Shown here piece by piece: positions 1 to 9,427 of a stretch of 64,000 bases of DNA. The first letter of the stretch is position 1. Each line of letters opens with the position of its first letter. The notes beneath the pieces were generated by a model. It searched no databases. It saw only the letters and a list, made by a program, of their open reading frames with translations, and was not told the DNA's origin. Both the position numbers and the translations under genes were made by a program. Source of the DNA: an uncultured Helicobacter sp. (GTDB lineage: Bacteria; Campylobacterota; Campylobacteria; Campylobacterales; Helicobacteraceae); NCBI GenBank assembly GCA_944323645.1, contig CALUTE010000001.1, positions 62,001-126,000 on the forward strand. The letters are read 5' to 3'.

Positions 1-546
1 TGCACTATCACTATAAAGAGCTGTTTTTAATGCTCCCATACTTAATGTATAATGCGCACAAAACGCAACCGTTTCGATATTACCAGAGCCATCAAGCCCA
101 CTTGGTATATCGCACGCCACGCGAATGCGCCCGTTTTTATTCATTTGCAAAATAAGCGTCTCAAACTCAGTATTAAGCGTACCGCTAAAACCGCTTCCAA
201 ACAAACAATCCACTATCACATCGCAAGGAGAGATCTTCTTTATATGTTCAACACCACACAGTTCTGCTCGCTCACTCTGAAGCTTACAAAGTTCTGATCG
301 CGGCTCTTTAGCTACATAGATTTGCACGCGATATGCCTTGTGCAACTTACGTGCAAGCGCATAGCCATCTGCTCCATTATCTCCACTACCACACACGATA
401 CATATAACGCTCATTTTATGCGTGATACGCTCTATAAGTGCTGCTAGTGCGCTAGCAGCATTCTCCATTAATAACTCACTAGTAAGATTGTATTTGCTTA
501 TGGCGCGCTTATCCAGATTTGCTGTGGTTGGATAAAGATTTTTCAT
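1..546 (-). CDS. nnr: NAD(P)H-hydrate epimerase domain of Nnr (C-terminus cut by window edge)
   Basis: The reverse strand is open for 182 codons from an ATG at 546 to the window edge. The translation begins MKNLYPTTANLDKRAISKYN and carries the YjeF N-terminal signatures: an early LLMENAA segment, then CGSGDNGADGYALARKL (nucleotide-binding loop), then VDCLFGSGFSG and CDIPSGLDG. This domain epimerises damaged NADHX/NADPHX. In many bacteria it is fused to an ADP-dependent dehydratase, which would lie beyond the left edge, so I cannot tell whether this is the fused enzyme. It starts 10 bp after the stop of the dehydrogenase gene at 557-1501, so the two are probably cotranscribed. Confidence 0.85.
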   Translation of the reverse strand, partial: MKNLYPTTANLDKRAISKYNLTSELLMENAASALAALIERITHKMSVICIVCGSGDNGADGYALARKLHKAYRVQIYVAKEPRSELCKLQSERAELCGVEHIKKISPCDVIVDCLFGSGFSGTLNTEFETLILQMNKNGRIRVACDIPSGLDGSGNIETVAFCAHYTLSMGALKTALYSDSA

Positions 547-556
547 CACCTTTTCC

Positions 557-1501
557 CTAGCGATTTGCTAAAAATGAGCGTACATTTTCAATGCTTATAG
601 CGATCAATTGCTTAAGCGAATCTCCGTATGCATAAGCAATGTGTGGCGTAATGAGTAGGCGCGATTGGATACTAGAATCTAAAAACAAATGATCAGCGCG
701 CATAGGCTCTTGCTCTAAAACATCGCAAGCATAATACAATTGTGCGCCATTTTTTAGTGCAGTTGCAAGATCGGTCTCATTGACAATGCCACCACGTCCA
801 ACATTGATAAGGATAGCATCTTGTTTGAGTAGTGCAAGTTTGTCTATATTGATAAGATTTAGTGTGTCTTGGTTGAGCGGTGCGTGGATACTGATAATAT
901 CGCTTGTGCTAAGAAGTTCATCAAGTTCTAGTCGAGGGTAGGTTGTATCATTGTTTTTGCCACTTGTAGAAGCATAGCATACCTGCGCATCAAATGCGCT
1001 TGCCAAATGTGCTACGCGCCTGCCAATGCTTCCAAAGCCAATAATCCCCCATTTAAGCCCTGCAAGCCCTCTGCGCCCCTTTGCAAGATGTGTAAAAATA
1101 GGGCTTTTGCACCATTGCCCGCTTTTAACATACGTATCATAATAGTGTATTTGGCTTAGGCAATCAAGCGCCATTGTAAGGGTGTGCTGGGCGACACTTA
1201 ATGTCGAATAACCAGCGACATTTTTTACTTCTATGCCAAGCTCTTTTGCGCATTCCATATCGATAATATTCGTACCCGTCGCTGTTACACAGATAAGCTC
1301 TAGGCTTTTTAGTTGCTGCAGTAAAGGTTTATCAAGAACGACTTTGTTGGTGAGAATAACCTGCGCACCCTGTGCGCGCTCTAATGTTTGTTCGTAACTT
1401 GTAAGTGGATAGCTTATATATTCTCCAAATCTCTCTAGCTCACTCAAATCTGCATCACCAAGTGTTTGCGCATCAAGATTGACAATTTTTACCGACATCA
1501 A
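557..1501 (-). CDS. D-2-hydroxyacid dehydrogenase (NAD-dependent)
   Basis: 314 aa, the usual length for this family. The Rossmann motif GFGSIGRRVA lies near residue 155. The catalytic triad appears in order: Arg in NVGRGGIVNE, Glu in ACDVLEQEP, and His in ITPHIAYAYGD. The family interconverts 2-keto acids and D-2-hydroxy acids such as hydroxypyruvate/glycerate. Helicobacter homologues are usually called hydroxypyruvate reductase or glycerate dehydrogenase, but the substrate cannot be read from sequence. An AGGAG-like site lies just before the ATG at 1501. It precedes nnr by 10 bp, suggesting one transcript. Confidence 0.88.
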   Translation of the reverse strand: MMSVKIVNLDAQTLGDADLSELERFGEYISYPLTSYEQTLERAQGAQVILTNKVVLDKPLLQQLKSLELICVTATGTNIIDMECAKELGIEVKNVAGYSTLSVAQHTLTMALDCLSQIHYYDTYVKSGQWCKSPIFTHLAKGRRGLAGLKWGIIGFGSIGRRVAHLASAFDAQVCYASTSGKNNDTTYPRLELDELLSTSDIISIHAPLNQDTLNLINIDKLALLKQDAILINVGRGGIVNETDLATALKNGAQLYYACDVLEQEPMRADHLFLDSSIQSRLLITPHIAYAYGDSLKQLIAISIENVRSFLANR

Positions 1502-1668
1502 TTCTCCTTAATCAAGATTTATGTAGCTTAAAATATTTATGCTTTAAGCTCTCTTATGCAGAATCAAAAGTGCTTTCCGGATAGGCTAAGAAATTATATG
1601 CAACATTTACAATCAAAAAACTTGTATTTTTTATCGTAAAAATAACACAAAAAAATGATTTTTTGCCC

Positions 1669-1674
1669 TATAAT
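1669..1674 (+). promoter_or_regulatory. -10 box (TATAAT) for the secreted beta-propeller gene
   Basis: A perfect TATAAT follows a long A/T-rich stretch rather than a -35 box, the usual layout for the Campylobacterota housekeeping sigma factor. It lies about 85 bp before the ATG at 1759. Confidence 0.5.
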
Positions 1675-1758
1675 CTTGCACAACCAAAGTTTAAATTTAT
1701 GGTAATCTCAAAATTGCCAGAATCTAATCTTTGAGATCTTACGTACAAGGATACAGCA

Positions 1759-2607
1759 ATGCTAAAAGCTATAAAACAATTTATGCTTGGGTGCTTACTT
1801 ACTAGCGGAATCGCAAATGCGGTAGATTTTGAAGGCTTCTCACACCCAGAAAGTGTGTTTGTGCATAAAAACGACGTGTTTGTAAGCAATCTTGGAGAAA
1901 AGCTTGACCCTATGGGCAAAGATAACGATGGCTTTATTACAAAGCTTGATAAAAATGGCAAAATTATTGAGCTCAAGTGGATAGCAAATCTCAATGCTCC
2001 TAAAGGTATGAATGTCATTGGTAATACGCTCTATGTTGTGGATATTGACACACTAAAAGGCTTTGATATAAAAAGTAAAAAGGAAGTGCTTAGTATTCCT
2101 GTAGAAGGCGGAATGTTTCTAAATGATATTGCGGTGCTTGATAACAATACACTTCTTGTTAGCGACACTGGAACAGGGATTATTCATATTTTTAATCTCA
2201 AGGCAAAAACCTATGAAACTTTCACAACATTGGATTCTAAATATGGCGGACCAAATGGGATTTTGCTTGACCCCAAGAAAAAGACCCTCATTGTAGTGGG
2301 TTATGACCCAGCCGGTAAGAAAAAGGGGGGTGTTGTGCGCATTGATATAACAAGCAAACAAGTTACCGAGCTTACCGAGCCTCTTGGCGCACTTGATGGT
2401 GTGGTATTTAGCAAAAATGGTGATTTGCTTGTGAGTGATTGGGGAGAAAATCTACAAGGCGTGGTATATAAGATAGATTCTAAAGGCGAGGTAAGCAAAC
2501 TCGAACTAGAATCTATGGGCGGACCTGCTGATATGTTTAGTGATGGCAAACATCTTTGGATTCCACGTATGGTAGATAAAAAAGTAACAAAGATTGATTT
2601 ACCCTAA
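1759..2607 (+). CDS. Secreted SMP-30/gluconolactonase-like beta-propeller protein
   Basis: 282 aa. A signal peptide ends in GIANA, so the mature protein is probably periplasmic. The rest consists of repeated propeller-blade strands: SHPESVFVHKNDVFVSN, APKGMNVIGNTLYVVD, LNDIAVLDNNTLLVSD, GGPNGILLDPKKKTLIV, LDGVVFSKNGDLLVSDW and GGPADMFSDGKHLWIPR. Such SMP-30/NHL-type folds bind sugars, lactones or metals, but the blades alone do not identify a reaction. The start is supported by AAGGA about 9 bp upstream. It stands alone between a divergent gene and a lipoprotein gene. Helicobacter homologues are often mislabelled ATP/GTP-binding proteins; I see no P-loop. Confidence 0.75.
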   Translation: MLKAIKQFMLGCLLTSGIANAVDFEGFSHPESVFVHKNDVFVSNLGEKLDPMGKDNDGFITKLDKNGKIIELKWIANLNAPKGMNVIGNTLYVVDIDTLKGFDIKSKKEVLSIPVEGGMFLNDIAVLDNNTLLVSDTGTGIIHIFNLKAKTYETFTTLDSKYGGPNGILLDPKKKTLIVVGYDPAGKKKGGVVRIDITSKQVTELTEPLGALDGVVFSKNGDLLVSDWGENLQGVVYKIDSKGEVSKLELESMGGPADMFSDGKHLWIPRMVDKKVTKIDLP

Positions 2608-2775
2608 CATCTGCACCCTAAATTCTGATACTCTTGGTCTAGCTATCAGACTAGGCTAGCCCAAGATTCTACTACCTTTTACCACGCTAAGTGTTGCATA
2701 TTTTATACCAAATTTATTGCAAGCTTTTCCAAAACAATACTCTATTTAGATTCTGCTTTGACTTGACTTGACGTA

Positions 2776-2788
2776 TTTTTTTTTTTTT
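2776..2788 (+). repeat. Homopolymer T13 in a promoter region
   Basis: Thirteen consecutive T lie 35 bp before the lipoprotein start at 2824, immediately followed by G and a TAGGAT hexamer that could serve as a -10 box. T-tracts in this position are known to tune promoter strength by slippage in Helicobacter, for example at sabA. Its role here is inferred. Confidence 0.6.
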
Positions 2789-2823
2789 GTAGGATTGTGT
2801 CCTATTTTATTCAAGGAGATACA

Positions 2824-3204
2824 ATGGTAGCAAATGTAGCAAAAAAACTTGCACTTTTTTCACTATTAGCACTAGGAGGGTTTGCCCTAGTAGGCTGTTC
2901 GCAAAATGTGGCACGATTTTCGGTAGCAACAACTGGGAATCTACCATTGCAAAATGTTGAAAAAGGCGATACTGTCAAGGGCAAAGATTGTATTACGCGT
3001 ATTTTTTGGTTTGGCTTAGGTAATACGCAAAATCGTGTTAGTGGTGCTGTTGGAGCCGCGCTTGATCAAGCTTCAAAGAATGGCAAACCATCAGATGCAC
3101 TTGTAAATGTTGATGTGCGACATAGTGCGTGGAGTGCAATATTCTTTGGTAGAGATTGCTTTATAGCAACAGGTCAGCCAATCACAATAAATAGCAACAA
3201 ATAG
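2824..3204 (+). CDS. Small lipoprotein, possibly TRL-like
   Basis: 126 aa from ATG 2824, chosen over an in-frame ATG at 2797 because AAGGAG sits 5 bp before it. A lipoprotein signal with lipobox ALVGC ends near residue 25. The mature part is small and alternates GKDCITRIFWFGLG, a helical AALDQASKNGK stretch, and SAIFFGRDCFIATGQPI. The pattern of two Cys-containing strands around an A-rich helix resembles TRL/YjfI-type lipoproteins, but that is a weak, by-eye resemblance. Function is unknown. Expression may vary through the T13 tract upstream. Confidence 0.7.
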   Translation: MVANVAKKLALFSLLALGGFALVGCSQNVARFSVATTGNLPLQNVEKGDTVKGKDCITRIFWFGLGNTQNRVSGAVGAALDQASKNGKPSDALVNVDVRHSAWSAIFFGRDCFIATGQPITINSNK

Positions 3205-3230
3205 CAACAACACTCTCTCTGACCTCTTTT

Positions 3231-3244
3231 GCCCCATTTGGGGC
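3231..3244. terminator. Hairpin between convergent genes
   Basis: GCCCCATTTGGGGC forms a 6-bp GC-rich stem with a TT loop between the lipoprotein gene and the convergent dynamin gene. TTTT precedes it and TT follows it on the plus strand. It is a plausible weak terminator. Confidence 0.45.
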
Positions 3245-3276
3245 TTAACCACCAGATTTACTACAACTGCTTAAAT

Positions 3277-5169
3277 TTATTTATATTGTTTTATGCGCAA
3301 TAGCTCAGATTTTAATATATTGTAATATTCCATCAAAGCATCTTGAAATGGCTCAAGCATACTGTTGAATCGCTCAAAACACTGTGCATACGCTTCACTT
3401 ATTTCCCATAGCGCCTTTTTATACAATGCATTTTGTAAAAAGAGTTTATCTTGGAATAGTAAAAAATGTAGGCTTATGTTGAGTTCTTCGCGCACATTTT
3501 CAAGCGTTGGGATAAAGAGCGCGAAGTCCTTGGGATTTTGTAGATGTTTTTTAAGCGCATACTGCATAGTAGAATCTAGTTTTGTAAGCGCAAGTGTGAT
3601 TGCCCCCCGATAATTGGTCGTGATACAATGCCTTAAAATAATAAGCTCACTTTGCAAATTTGCAACCGCCTTTAAACCAGCATTTTCATAATCACGCACA
3701 ATCGCAAAAAGAGTCTCCTGCAAGCTATGAAATTTTGCCTGCGAGAGAGACTTTATGAGCGACTTGTTTGTACTAATATCAAAAACCTTATCTTTCAAAG
3801 ATTCTTGCTCCTTTGCCAAAAGTGCGCCAAATGTCATAGAAAAATCACTCATCGCAAATCCAAGCTTGCGAAAATCACGCACATACTGCGACTCTTCACT
3901 GCAAAGTTTGCTAATGAGTGTATCTTTTGGTAATAAAGGTACAGATTTTGTTTGAGTTATTTGAGTGCGTAGTCCAAATTTGTTTTTAACCACAAGAGGA
4001 AGTTGTATTTCTTGAGAATCTAGCGAGGCAAAAATACTCTGTGCAAGATTCTCTAGTTCGCTATCATAAGAAAGAAACAAAGTGTTAAAATGCTTTTCAA
4101 GCCCACTTTGCATCGCACAAAAACGCACTTTACCATCTTGCTTCTCTAACATTGTAGCAAGATTATTAAGAGCAAATATACCTTTATGAGTATGGTATAG
4201 AGCTTGTATCAGCAAAGTTTTTAACGAACGCAGAATCTTTTGCTTTTTTAAAGAGACTGCATTAGGGGCAAGATGTGTATGGATAAAATCAAGTACTGAT
4301 TGCATATTAGAGTGCGCATACAATGTCTTATCCTCTGCTGCAAGTGCTTGCTTTGCTGAAATCGCTACAACCTCACTAAATAATCCCCTAAAAGCTTCCT
4401 TTGCATATTGTAAGCTTGTAGCAATTTCTTGTTCGTCTTTAAGTCTGTCTTTTTGGTTGAGTACACAAAGGCTTTTGGCGGCGTATTTTCTGATATGATT
4501 TTGCAAAATATCTTTTTCACTTTGTTTGCCAACATTATCAATCAAAGAAAGCCAAATAATTCCCTCGACTTCTTCAAGTATAGCATTTGTTGTATCTGTA
4601 TCGGCTTCATTTTGGGAATTAAAACCCGGTGTATCGAGGAAACGAATATGCTCAAGTAGAGGGTTTGGCGCATACAGTCTAAAATCTTTGATATGCGCAT
4701 TTTCTAGTTCATTAAGCGTATGCAAAAACTCCAAAGGCTTACTCTTTATGCTACCATTATGGTAGCGCGCTTTAAGCTCATAATCCTCACCATGGCAAAT
4801 CTCACAAACCTTAGATGTAATAGGCGTAATCCCACTTGGCAGAATCTCGCGCCCCAAAAGTGCATTCAAAAAAGTACTCTTGCCGCTAGAAAACTGCCCA
4901 ACAATCGCTATTGTAATTGGCTTTTGCACTAGGGATTCTAGGGCATTAAGCTGGTATAGCACATCATCTGGTGGAACCTCTTGGTGGCTTAGGGCATAGC
5001 GCACTTGGGTAATCAGATTTTGGAGTGGGTCTTTGTTTGTGTCTGCTAGGCATTCTTGGATAAAGCGCTCAAGCAAAGATGTAGAATCCGATAAAATACT
5101 AAAATCGGTAGATTTTGATAAAAGTGATCCAAGCGATAAGATAGAATCTTGTATAGTTGGTGTGCTCAT
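3277..5169 (-). CDS. Dynamin-like GTPase, second of pair (DLP2-like)
   Basis: 630 aa. The N-terminal GTPase domain shows the P-loop GQFSSGKS (residues 91-98), a switch/G3 motif FLDTPGFNSQNEADTDT, and G4 NQKD. The remainder is mostly long alpha helices, as expected for a bacterial dynamin stalk. Bacterial dynamins bind and reshape membranes, and C. jejuni carries an adjacent DLP1/DLP2 pair that co-assembles across membranes. The start overlaps the end of the upstream dynamin gene by 4 bp (ATGA), so the two are translationally coupled. Which membrane process it serves here is unknown. Confidence 0.85.
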   Translation of the reverse strand: MSTPTIQDSILSLGSLLSKSTDFSILSDSTSLLERFIQECLADTNKDPLQNLITQVRYALSHQEVPPDDVLYQLNALESLVQKPITIAIVGQFSSGKSTFLNALLGREILPSGITPITSKVCEICHGEDYELKARYHNGSIKSKPLEFLHTLNELENAHIKDFRLYAPNPLLEHIRFLDTPGFNSQNEADTDTTNAILEEVEGIIWLSLIDNVGKQSEKDILQNHIRKYAAKSLCVLNQKDRLKDEQEIATSLQYAKEAFRGLFSEVVAISAKQALAAEDKTLYAHSNMQSVLDFIHTHLAPNAVSLKKQKILRSLKTLLIQALYHTHKGIFALNNLATMLEKQDGKVRFCAMQSGLEKHFNTLFLSYDSELENLAQSIFASLDSQEIQLPLVVKNKFGLRTQITQTKSVPLLPKDTLISKLCSEESQYVRDFRKLGFAMSDFSMTFGALLAKEQESLKDKVFDISTNKSLIKSLSQAKFHSLQETLFAIVRDYENAGLKAVANLQSELIILRHCITTNYRGAITLALTKLDSTMQYALKKHLQNPKDFALFIPTLENVREELNISLHFLLFQDKLFLQNALYKKALWEISEAYAQCFERFNSMLEPFQDALMEYYNILKSELLRIKQYK

Positions 5170-7547
5170 CGTAATGCCTCAATGATAATTTGTAGTTCGT
5201 GTTGAATGGTTTTTAGGGTTTTTTGTGTGGTGAGATTGGTGGCAATATATGTCTTTGTATCTCCTTTGTTTGCTCGGGAGATAGCAGAATCTAGCCGATC
5301 TTTACTTTCTGATATACGAGCCTGAAGCTTGGATTCTTGTGCCGCCTGAAACGCCATAAAGCCTTCTTGTAAGCTTGCTTGTATGCGTGCATTTTCTTGA
5401 GCGATAAGGGTGCTTAAAGCTTCTATACCTTGAACAAGGCTAGATTCTAGCGCGCCCTGCAAACGCTCCTGCGTGGATTTTGTATGGCTTGCACAAAGGG
5501 TGTGTATTTGCGTGCTTAAGGTTTGGGCTATACTTGCAATATGTGGTGTTTGGTTGGTGTATGTAATATTAGGCAGGCAAAGCGCATTGTCTTCTTTTAT
5601 CTCAATCATAGATTCTAGCAAAGCACCAAGTGTAGTGATTTTTTTAGCAACTTTGTATTTGTATTCGCGTACCAAATCACTTGTGCTATCACTTAGCGCT
5701 TGCTTAATGATAGAGTGTATGCGTTCAAGGCTTGGAGTGCTAGAGCGAGCATATTCATAGAGCGCATCATCATAAAGCTGTGTGTGTAAGCGCTGGATAT
5801 GTGCACGCAAATGTGCGGTTATTAATGCACCAAGATCGTTAAGATAGCGACTAAACTCACTCTCAATCTCAAGCAGTCTTGATTTGAGAGTTTCTTGAGA
5901 TTCCAACAGGGCTGTATGCTCTTTTTCAAGATTATCAAGAATCTTTGTACGATCTTTAGATGAAGCTTGCAAAATCTCTATCTCAACTTGTAATGCTGAA
6001 AGCTCCTTTTGCACAAGAAATGCTACTTGTTTATATGCACTATAAAGCATCTCTTTACGCTTTTTAGAATCACTCCCCAAAAGCATAGATTCTAAATAGG
6101 ATTCTATCTTTGTAATCCCCGTCTTCTCGAAATCAAAGCCCTTTTGCTGCGCCTCTGCTATAACGGCTTGGTCCTTGGTTTTGTAAGCAAGCGCATAAAA
6201 TCCACTCAAAGCAATAAAATCTATACGATCAAGAAGGGCTTGGGTATCTTCTTCATAGTGCATTTTTTGGAGTTCTTTAGTAAGGCTAGCGCGCGTATAG
6301 GCTAGACTGGATTCTAACTCTTTCTCACTTAGTAAATCAGAGCGTGTTAGCACAACAAGCAAACGCGAAATATGCCCACTTGTCAGTGTTTCTAGTATAA
6401 AATCCATATCTTTTTTGGTGGCAGCACAACTTGCATTCATTACATAAATAAGCAAATCACAATGCTGCATATAATCTTTTGTCATTTCCTCACGTTTGAT
6501 GATAGGGTCATCAAGCCCCGGCGTATCGACAATCTCGACATTATTTTCCAAAAATGTTAGCGGAGTATAAATCTCCACTCTTGCGACTATATCACACATT
6601 GCCGATGGGTGGTTCGCAGAAGTATAACGTGCAAGCTCACTAAGATCTATGTCCTTTGTACCTACTTTAAGAAACTCTAATGCCTCATCACTTAGCGGGG
6701 GTGTGGCACTAGATTCTAAAAAAGATTCTCTACTCTCGCGCCACTCCTGCTCACTCCAAAAATAAATCTGTGCATATTCTTTGGGTGCATATTTTAAGAT
6801 CGTAAGGCTTGCTGTCTCGGGTATAGTAGAAGTGCCAAGCAGTGCTTTGCCAAGGAGTGCATTTAAGAACGTACTTTTGCCAGCACTCAAGATTCCAACA
6901 ACACCTATAGAAAAATGATTGTCTGCAAGATTCTTAGTAATAGTTTCAAGAGCAAGCTTTGTGCTTGGCACACTTTGTATGATAGTCTTTATAATTATAT
7001 CAAGCTCATCTGCAAGCGCTTCAGATGAAAGGCTGAGGGAAGCACTTGTACTATCATTTTGTGTATGTTCTTTAGGGACACTCATCATATTATCACATAG
7101 TTCAAGCAAAGCGCGTGTCTGTGTATTATCAAGTAATCCCGAAGCATTTATGCGTAGTAGCATCGCTTTTAGTGGTTTTAACATCTCTATGGTAATTGTG
7201 TTTAATACTAATGCTTGCAATGCTTGAATAAAAGAGAGCGTTTCTGTTTCTTTGTGTTCAAAGTCTTTAGCACATAGTGCAAGTACTGCTTGAAAAACGT
7301 TAGAATGCATATAACGCACGTGGTTATGTTGCGTATGTGAAAGCAATAAAGCATAAGCTTGAACACCAAGTGTAGGTAGTGTATCTTGGATCGGAGAATC
7401 TAGCAATGTCTCCAACAAAGCCTCATCTAATAATACACTATCATAAGCAATACTAAAAAAAGCATTAATATACTCTTTCTTAGAATCTTGTAGGGCACTA
7501 ATAGATTCTGCCTGCATAGCAGATGTATAGAGTAAATCTTGTATCAT
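5166..7547 (-). CDS. Dynamin-like GTPase, first of pair (DLP1-like)
   Basis: 793 aa. About 185 residues of helical N-terminal sequence precede the GTPase domain with P-loop GILSAGKS (218-225), G3 VDTPGLDDP and G4 TRSD. The downstream region contains long coiled-coil-prone helices (ILQASSKDRTKILDNLEKE and neighbours) and a second helical block, matching the elongated stalk of bacterial dynamins. It is larger than its partner at 3277-5169, as in the C. jejuni pair, and overlaps it by 4 bp. The in-order, coupled arrangement suggests a heteromeric assembly, which is inference. Confidence 0.85.
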   Translation of the reverse strand: MIQDLLYTSAMQAESISALQDSKKEYINAFFSIAYDSVLLDEALLETLLDSPIQDTLPTLGVQAYALLLSHTQHNHVRYMHSNVFQAVLALCAKDFEHKETETLSFIQALQALVLNTITIEMLKPLKAMLLRINASGLLDNTQTRALLELCDNMMSVPKEHTQNDSTSASLSLSSEALADELDIIIKTIIQSVPSTKLALETITKNLADNHFSIGVVGILSAGKSTFLNALLGKALLGTSTIPETASLTILKYAPKEYAQIYFWSEQEWRESRESFLESSATPPLSDEALEFLKVGTKDIDLSELARYTSANHPSAMCDIVARVEIYTPLTFLENNVEIVDTPGLDDPIIKREEMTKDYMQHCDLLIYVMNASCAATKKDMDFILETLTSGHISRLLVVLTRSDLLSEKELESSLAYTRASLTKELQKMHYEEDTQALLDRIDFIALSGFYALAYKTKDQAVIAEAQQKGFDFEKTGITKIESYLESMLLGSDSKKRKEMLYSAYKQVAFLVQKELSALQVEIEILQASSKDRTKILDNLEKEHTALLESQETLKSRLLEIESEFSRYLNDLGALITAHLRAHIQRLHTQLYDDALYEYARSSTPSLERIHSIIKQALSDSTSDLVREYKYKVAKKITTLGALLESMIEIKEDNALCLPNITYTNQTPHIASIAQTLSTQIHTLCASHTKSTQERLQGALESSLVQGIEALSTLIAQENARIQASLQEGFMAFQAAQESKLQARISESKDRLDSAISRANKGDTKTYIATNLTTQKTLKTIQHELQIIIEALR

Positions 7548-7629
7548 TGTGTAGTCTTGCGCTGAATTTATAATGTTGTGGATTCTACCAAAATATCACT
7601 TGTATCAGGTAAAAAAAATATTTTTTTGT

Positions 7630-7635
7630 TATGAT
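7630..7635 (+). promoter_or_regulatory. -10 box (TATGAT) for the nhaA-mfd gene run
   Basis: TATGAT lies 39 bp before the GTG start of nhaA and directly after an A7-TA-T7 tract, a typical AT-rich upstream context. It is the only clear promoter-like site before the long plus-strand run that reaches mfd. Confidence 0.45.
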
Positions 7636-7674
7636 TGCACTAATTTTGGTAGCTTTTAACCGCAAGGAGCATAC

Positions 7675-9084
7675 GTGGATACAAAAACAGGGCAGAATCT
7701 AGAAACAATTGGGCTAAGAGATGTTTTTTTAAACTTTTTAAAAAGCGAAGCATTTGGTGGAATTTTTTTGTTTTTTGCCGCTGTGGGTGCAATGATTGTT
7801 GCAAACTCTCCTTTTAGCGATATGTATTTTAATTTTTGGCATATCAATCTTGGCATAGAGATCCAAGGGCTTCTTCATTCTTTTCCATTCCTTGCATATT
7901 TCTTTAGTGGAGGAGAAACAGGAAATATTTTTATTGGGCTAAGCATACACCATTGGATTAGTGATGTATTAATGGCATTCTTCTTCCTAATGGTTGGACT
8001 AGAGATCAAGAGAGAAGTACTTTTTGGCGAGCTTGCAGACTTCAAAAGGGCGATTTTTCCTGCTCTTGCAGCACTTGGCGGAATGATTATACCCGGTCTT
8101 ATCTACTTCACTCTTAATGCCGGGACACCTTCTGATCACGGATTTGGGATTCCTATGGCAACTGATATTGCATTTGCACTTGGAGTAATTATGCTTCTAA
8201 AATCACGTGTCCCTATGGCACTAAAGGTTTTTCTAGTAACGCTTGCAGTTGTAGATGACTTAGGTGCAATCATTGTGATCGCACTATTTTATGCAGACAA
8301 TTTACACATAATATGGCTACTGCTAGCGTGCTTTCTCGTGGGCATACTCATTGGACTCAATCGCTTTGGAGTCAAGCGGTTAGCGCCGTATTTGGGTATT
8401 GGCGTATTACTTTGGTTTGCTGTACATAATAGCGGAATCCACGCTACAATCGCAGCAGTAATATTGGCATTTTGTATCCCTGTACGCCCTAAGGTATCGC
8501 TCGAAGAATTTGCACCCTTTATCAAAACAACTACCGATGCCTTTGCGCGCACCACCAAAGAATCCCAAAACTTTCTCAACGAATCTCAAGTAAGAAATCT
8601 ACGCGATATGCAACATCGTATTGCTATGGTTCAAAGCCCTTTAGGCAGACTTGAGCGCGCATTGCATCCGTGGAGTGCTTATATGATTATGCCATTGTTT
8701 GGGTTTGCAAATGCAGGGGTGCGTATTGACGATAATATGAATTTTAATAGCATTTTAGCACTTGATCATATCTTTTTGGGTGTGATACTCGGGCTGCTTA
8801 TTGGCAAACCTCTGGGGATTTTTCTTATTACTTTCATTTCTGAAAAAATTGGTATTGCTATGCGCCCTCAAGGTGTAAGCTGGGCACAGATTCTTGGGGC
8901 TGGAATGCTTGCAGGTATTGGCTTTACAATGTCAATTTTTGTTGCTGATTTGGCTTTCAAAAATACACCACACGCCCTAGAGGCTACTGAAATATCTAAA
9001 ATAGCTATTCTTAGTGGTTCTTTGCTTTCTGGCATTGTGGGCGCAGTTTTTTTGATTCTGCTTGCAAAAATAAAGAAAAAATAA
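7675..9084 (+). CDS. nhaA: Na+/H+ antiporter NhaA
   Basis: 469 aa inner-membrane protein with about 12 hydrophobic segments. The diagnostic VAVVDDLGAI holds the two adjacent Asp used for ion exchange. A hydrophilic insertion (about residues 280-325, EEFAPFIKTTTDAFARTT...) makes it longer than the E. coli enzyme, as is usual in Helicobacter. It exports Na+ in exchange for H+ and helps with pH and salt balance. The start is GTG, chosen because AAGGAG lies about 7 bp upstream and no ATG fits. It opens a gene run whose order (nhaA, yajC, secD, secF...) matches H. pylori. Confidence 0.95.
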   Translation: MDTKTGQNLETIGLRDVFLNFLKSEAFGGIFLFFAAVGAMIVANSPFSDMYFNFWHINLGIEIQGLLHSFPFLAYFFSGGETGNIFIGLSIHHWISDVLMAFFFLMVGLEIKREVLFGELADFKRAIFPALAALGGMIIPGLIYFTLNAGTPSDHGFGIPMATDIAFALGVIMLLKSRVPMALKVFLVTLAVVDDLGAIIVIALFYADNLHIIWLLLACFLVGILIGLNRFGVKRLAPYLGIGVLLWFAVHNSGIHATIAAVILAFCIPVRPKVSLEEFAPFIKTTTDAFARTTKESQNFLNESQVRNLRDMQHRIAMVQSPLGRLERALHPWSAYMIMPLFGFANAGVRIDDNMNFNSILALDHIFLGVILGLLIGKPLGIFLITFISEKIGIAMRPQGVSWAQILGAGMLAGIGFTMSIFVADLAFKNTPHALEATEISKIAILSGSLLSGIVGAVFLILLAKIKKK

Positions 9085-9133
9085 ATAAACAGAGTGTTAC
9101 AATAACCACTTTACTTTATAAAAAAGGAATGCT

Positions 9134-9427
9134 ATGAATGCGAATGCTGAAAGCAATCTGCTTGTCTCATTACTACCACTTGTCGTACTTTTTGCTGTGT
9201 TTTATTTCTTTTTAATCCGCCCACAACGTGTCCAAGCAAAGCGCCATAAAGAAATGCTAGAATCCTTAAAAAAAGGCGATAAAGTCGTGTCTTCTGGAGG
9301 TCTTATTTGCGAAATTATCAAAGTAGAGGAGCAGTTTTTTAGTGTGCGTCTTAGCGATGATAATACTGCGCGGCTCTCAAAAGATTTTATCGCTTACAAA
9401 CTTGATGATACAACCGATAAAAAATAA
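9134..9427 (+). CDS. yajC: Preprotein translocase subunit YajC
   Basis: 97 aa. One transmembrane segment near residues 10-30 ([18 protein letters not shown]) leads into [14 protein letters not shown] and [14 protein letters not shown], the family signature. YajC joins SecD and SecF in the accessory complex that helps SecYEG move proteins using the proton gradient. AAAAAGG precedes the ATG. The stop codon TAATG overlaps the secD start by one base, so translation is coupled. Confidence 0.95.
   Translation: MNANAESNLLVSLLPLVVLFAVFYFFLIRPQRVQAKRHKEMLESLKKGDKVVSSGGLICEIIKVEEQFFSVRLSDDNTARLSKDFIAYKLDDTTDKK

Noticed and set aside
52-297. Plus-strand ORF of 81 codons
   Set aside because: It lies opposite the nnr coding sequence, which has clear YjeF motifs; the plus-strand translation has none.
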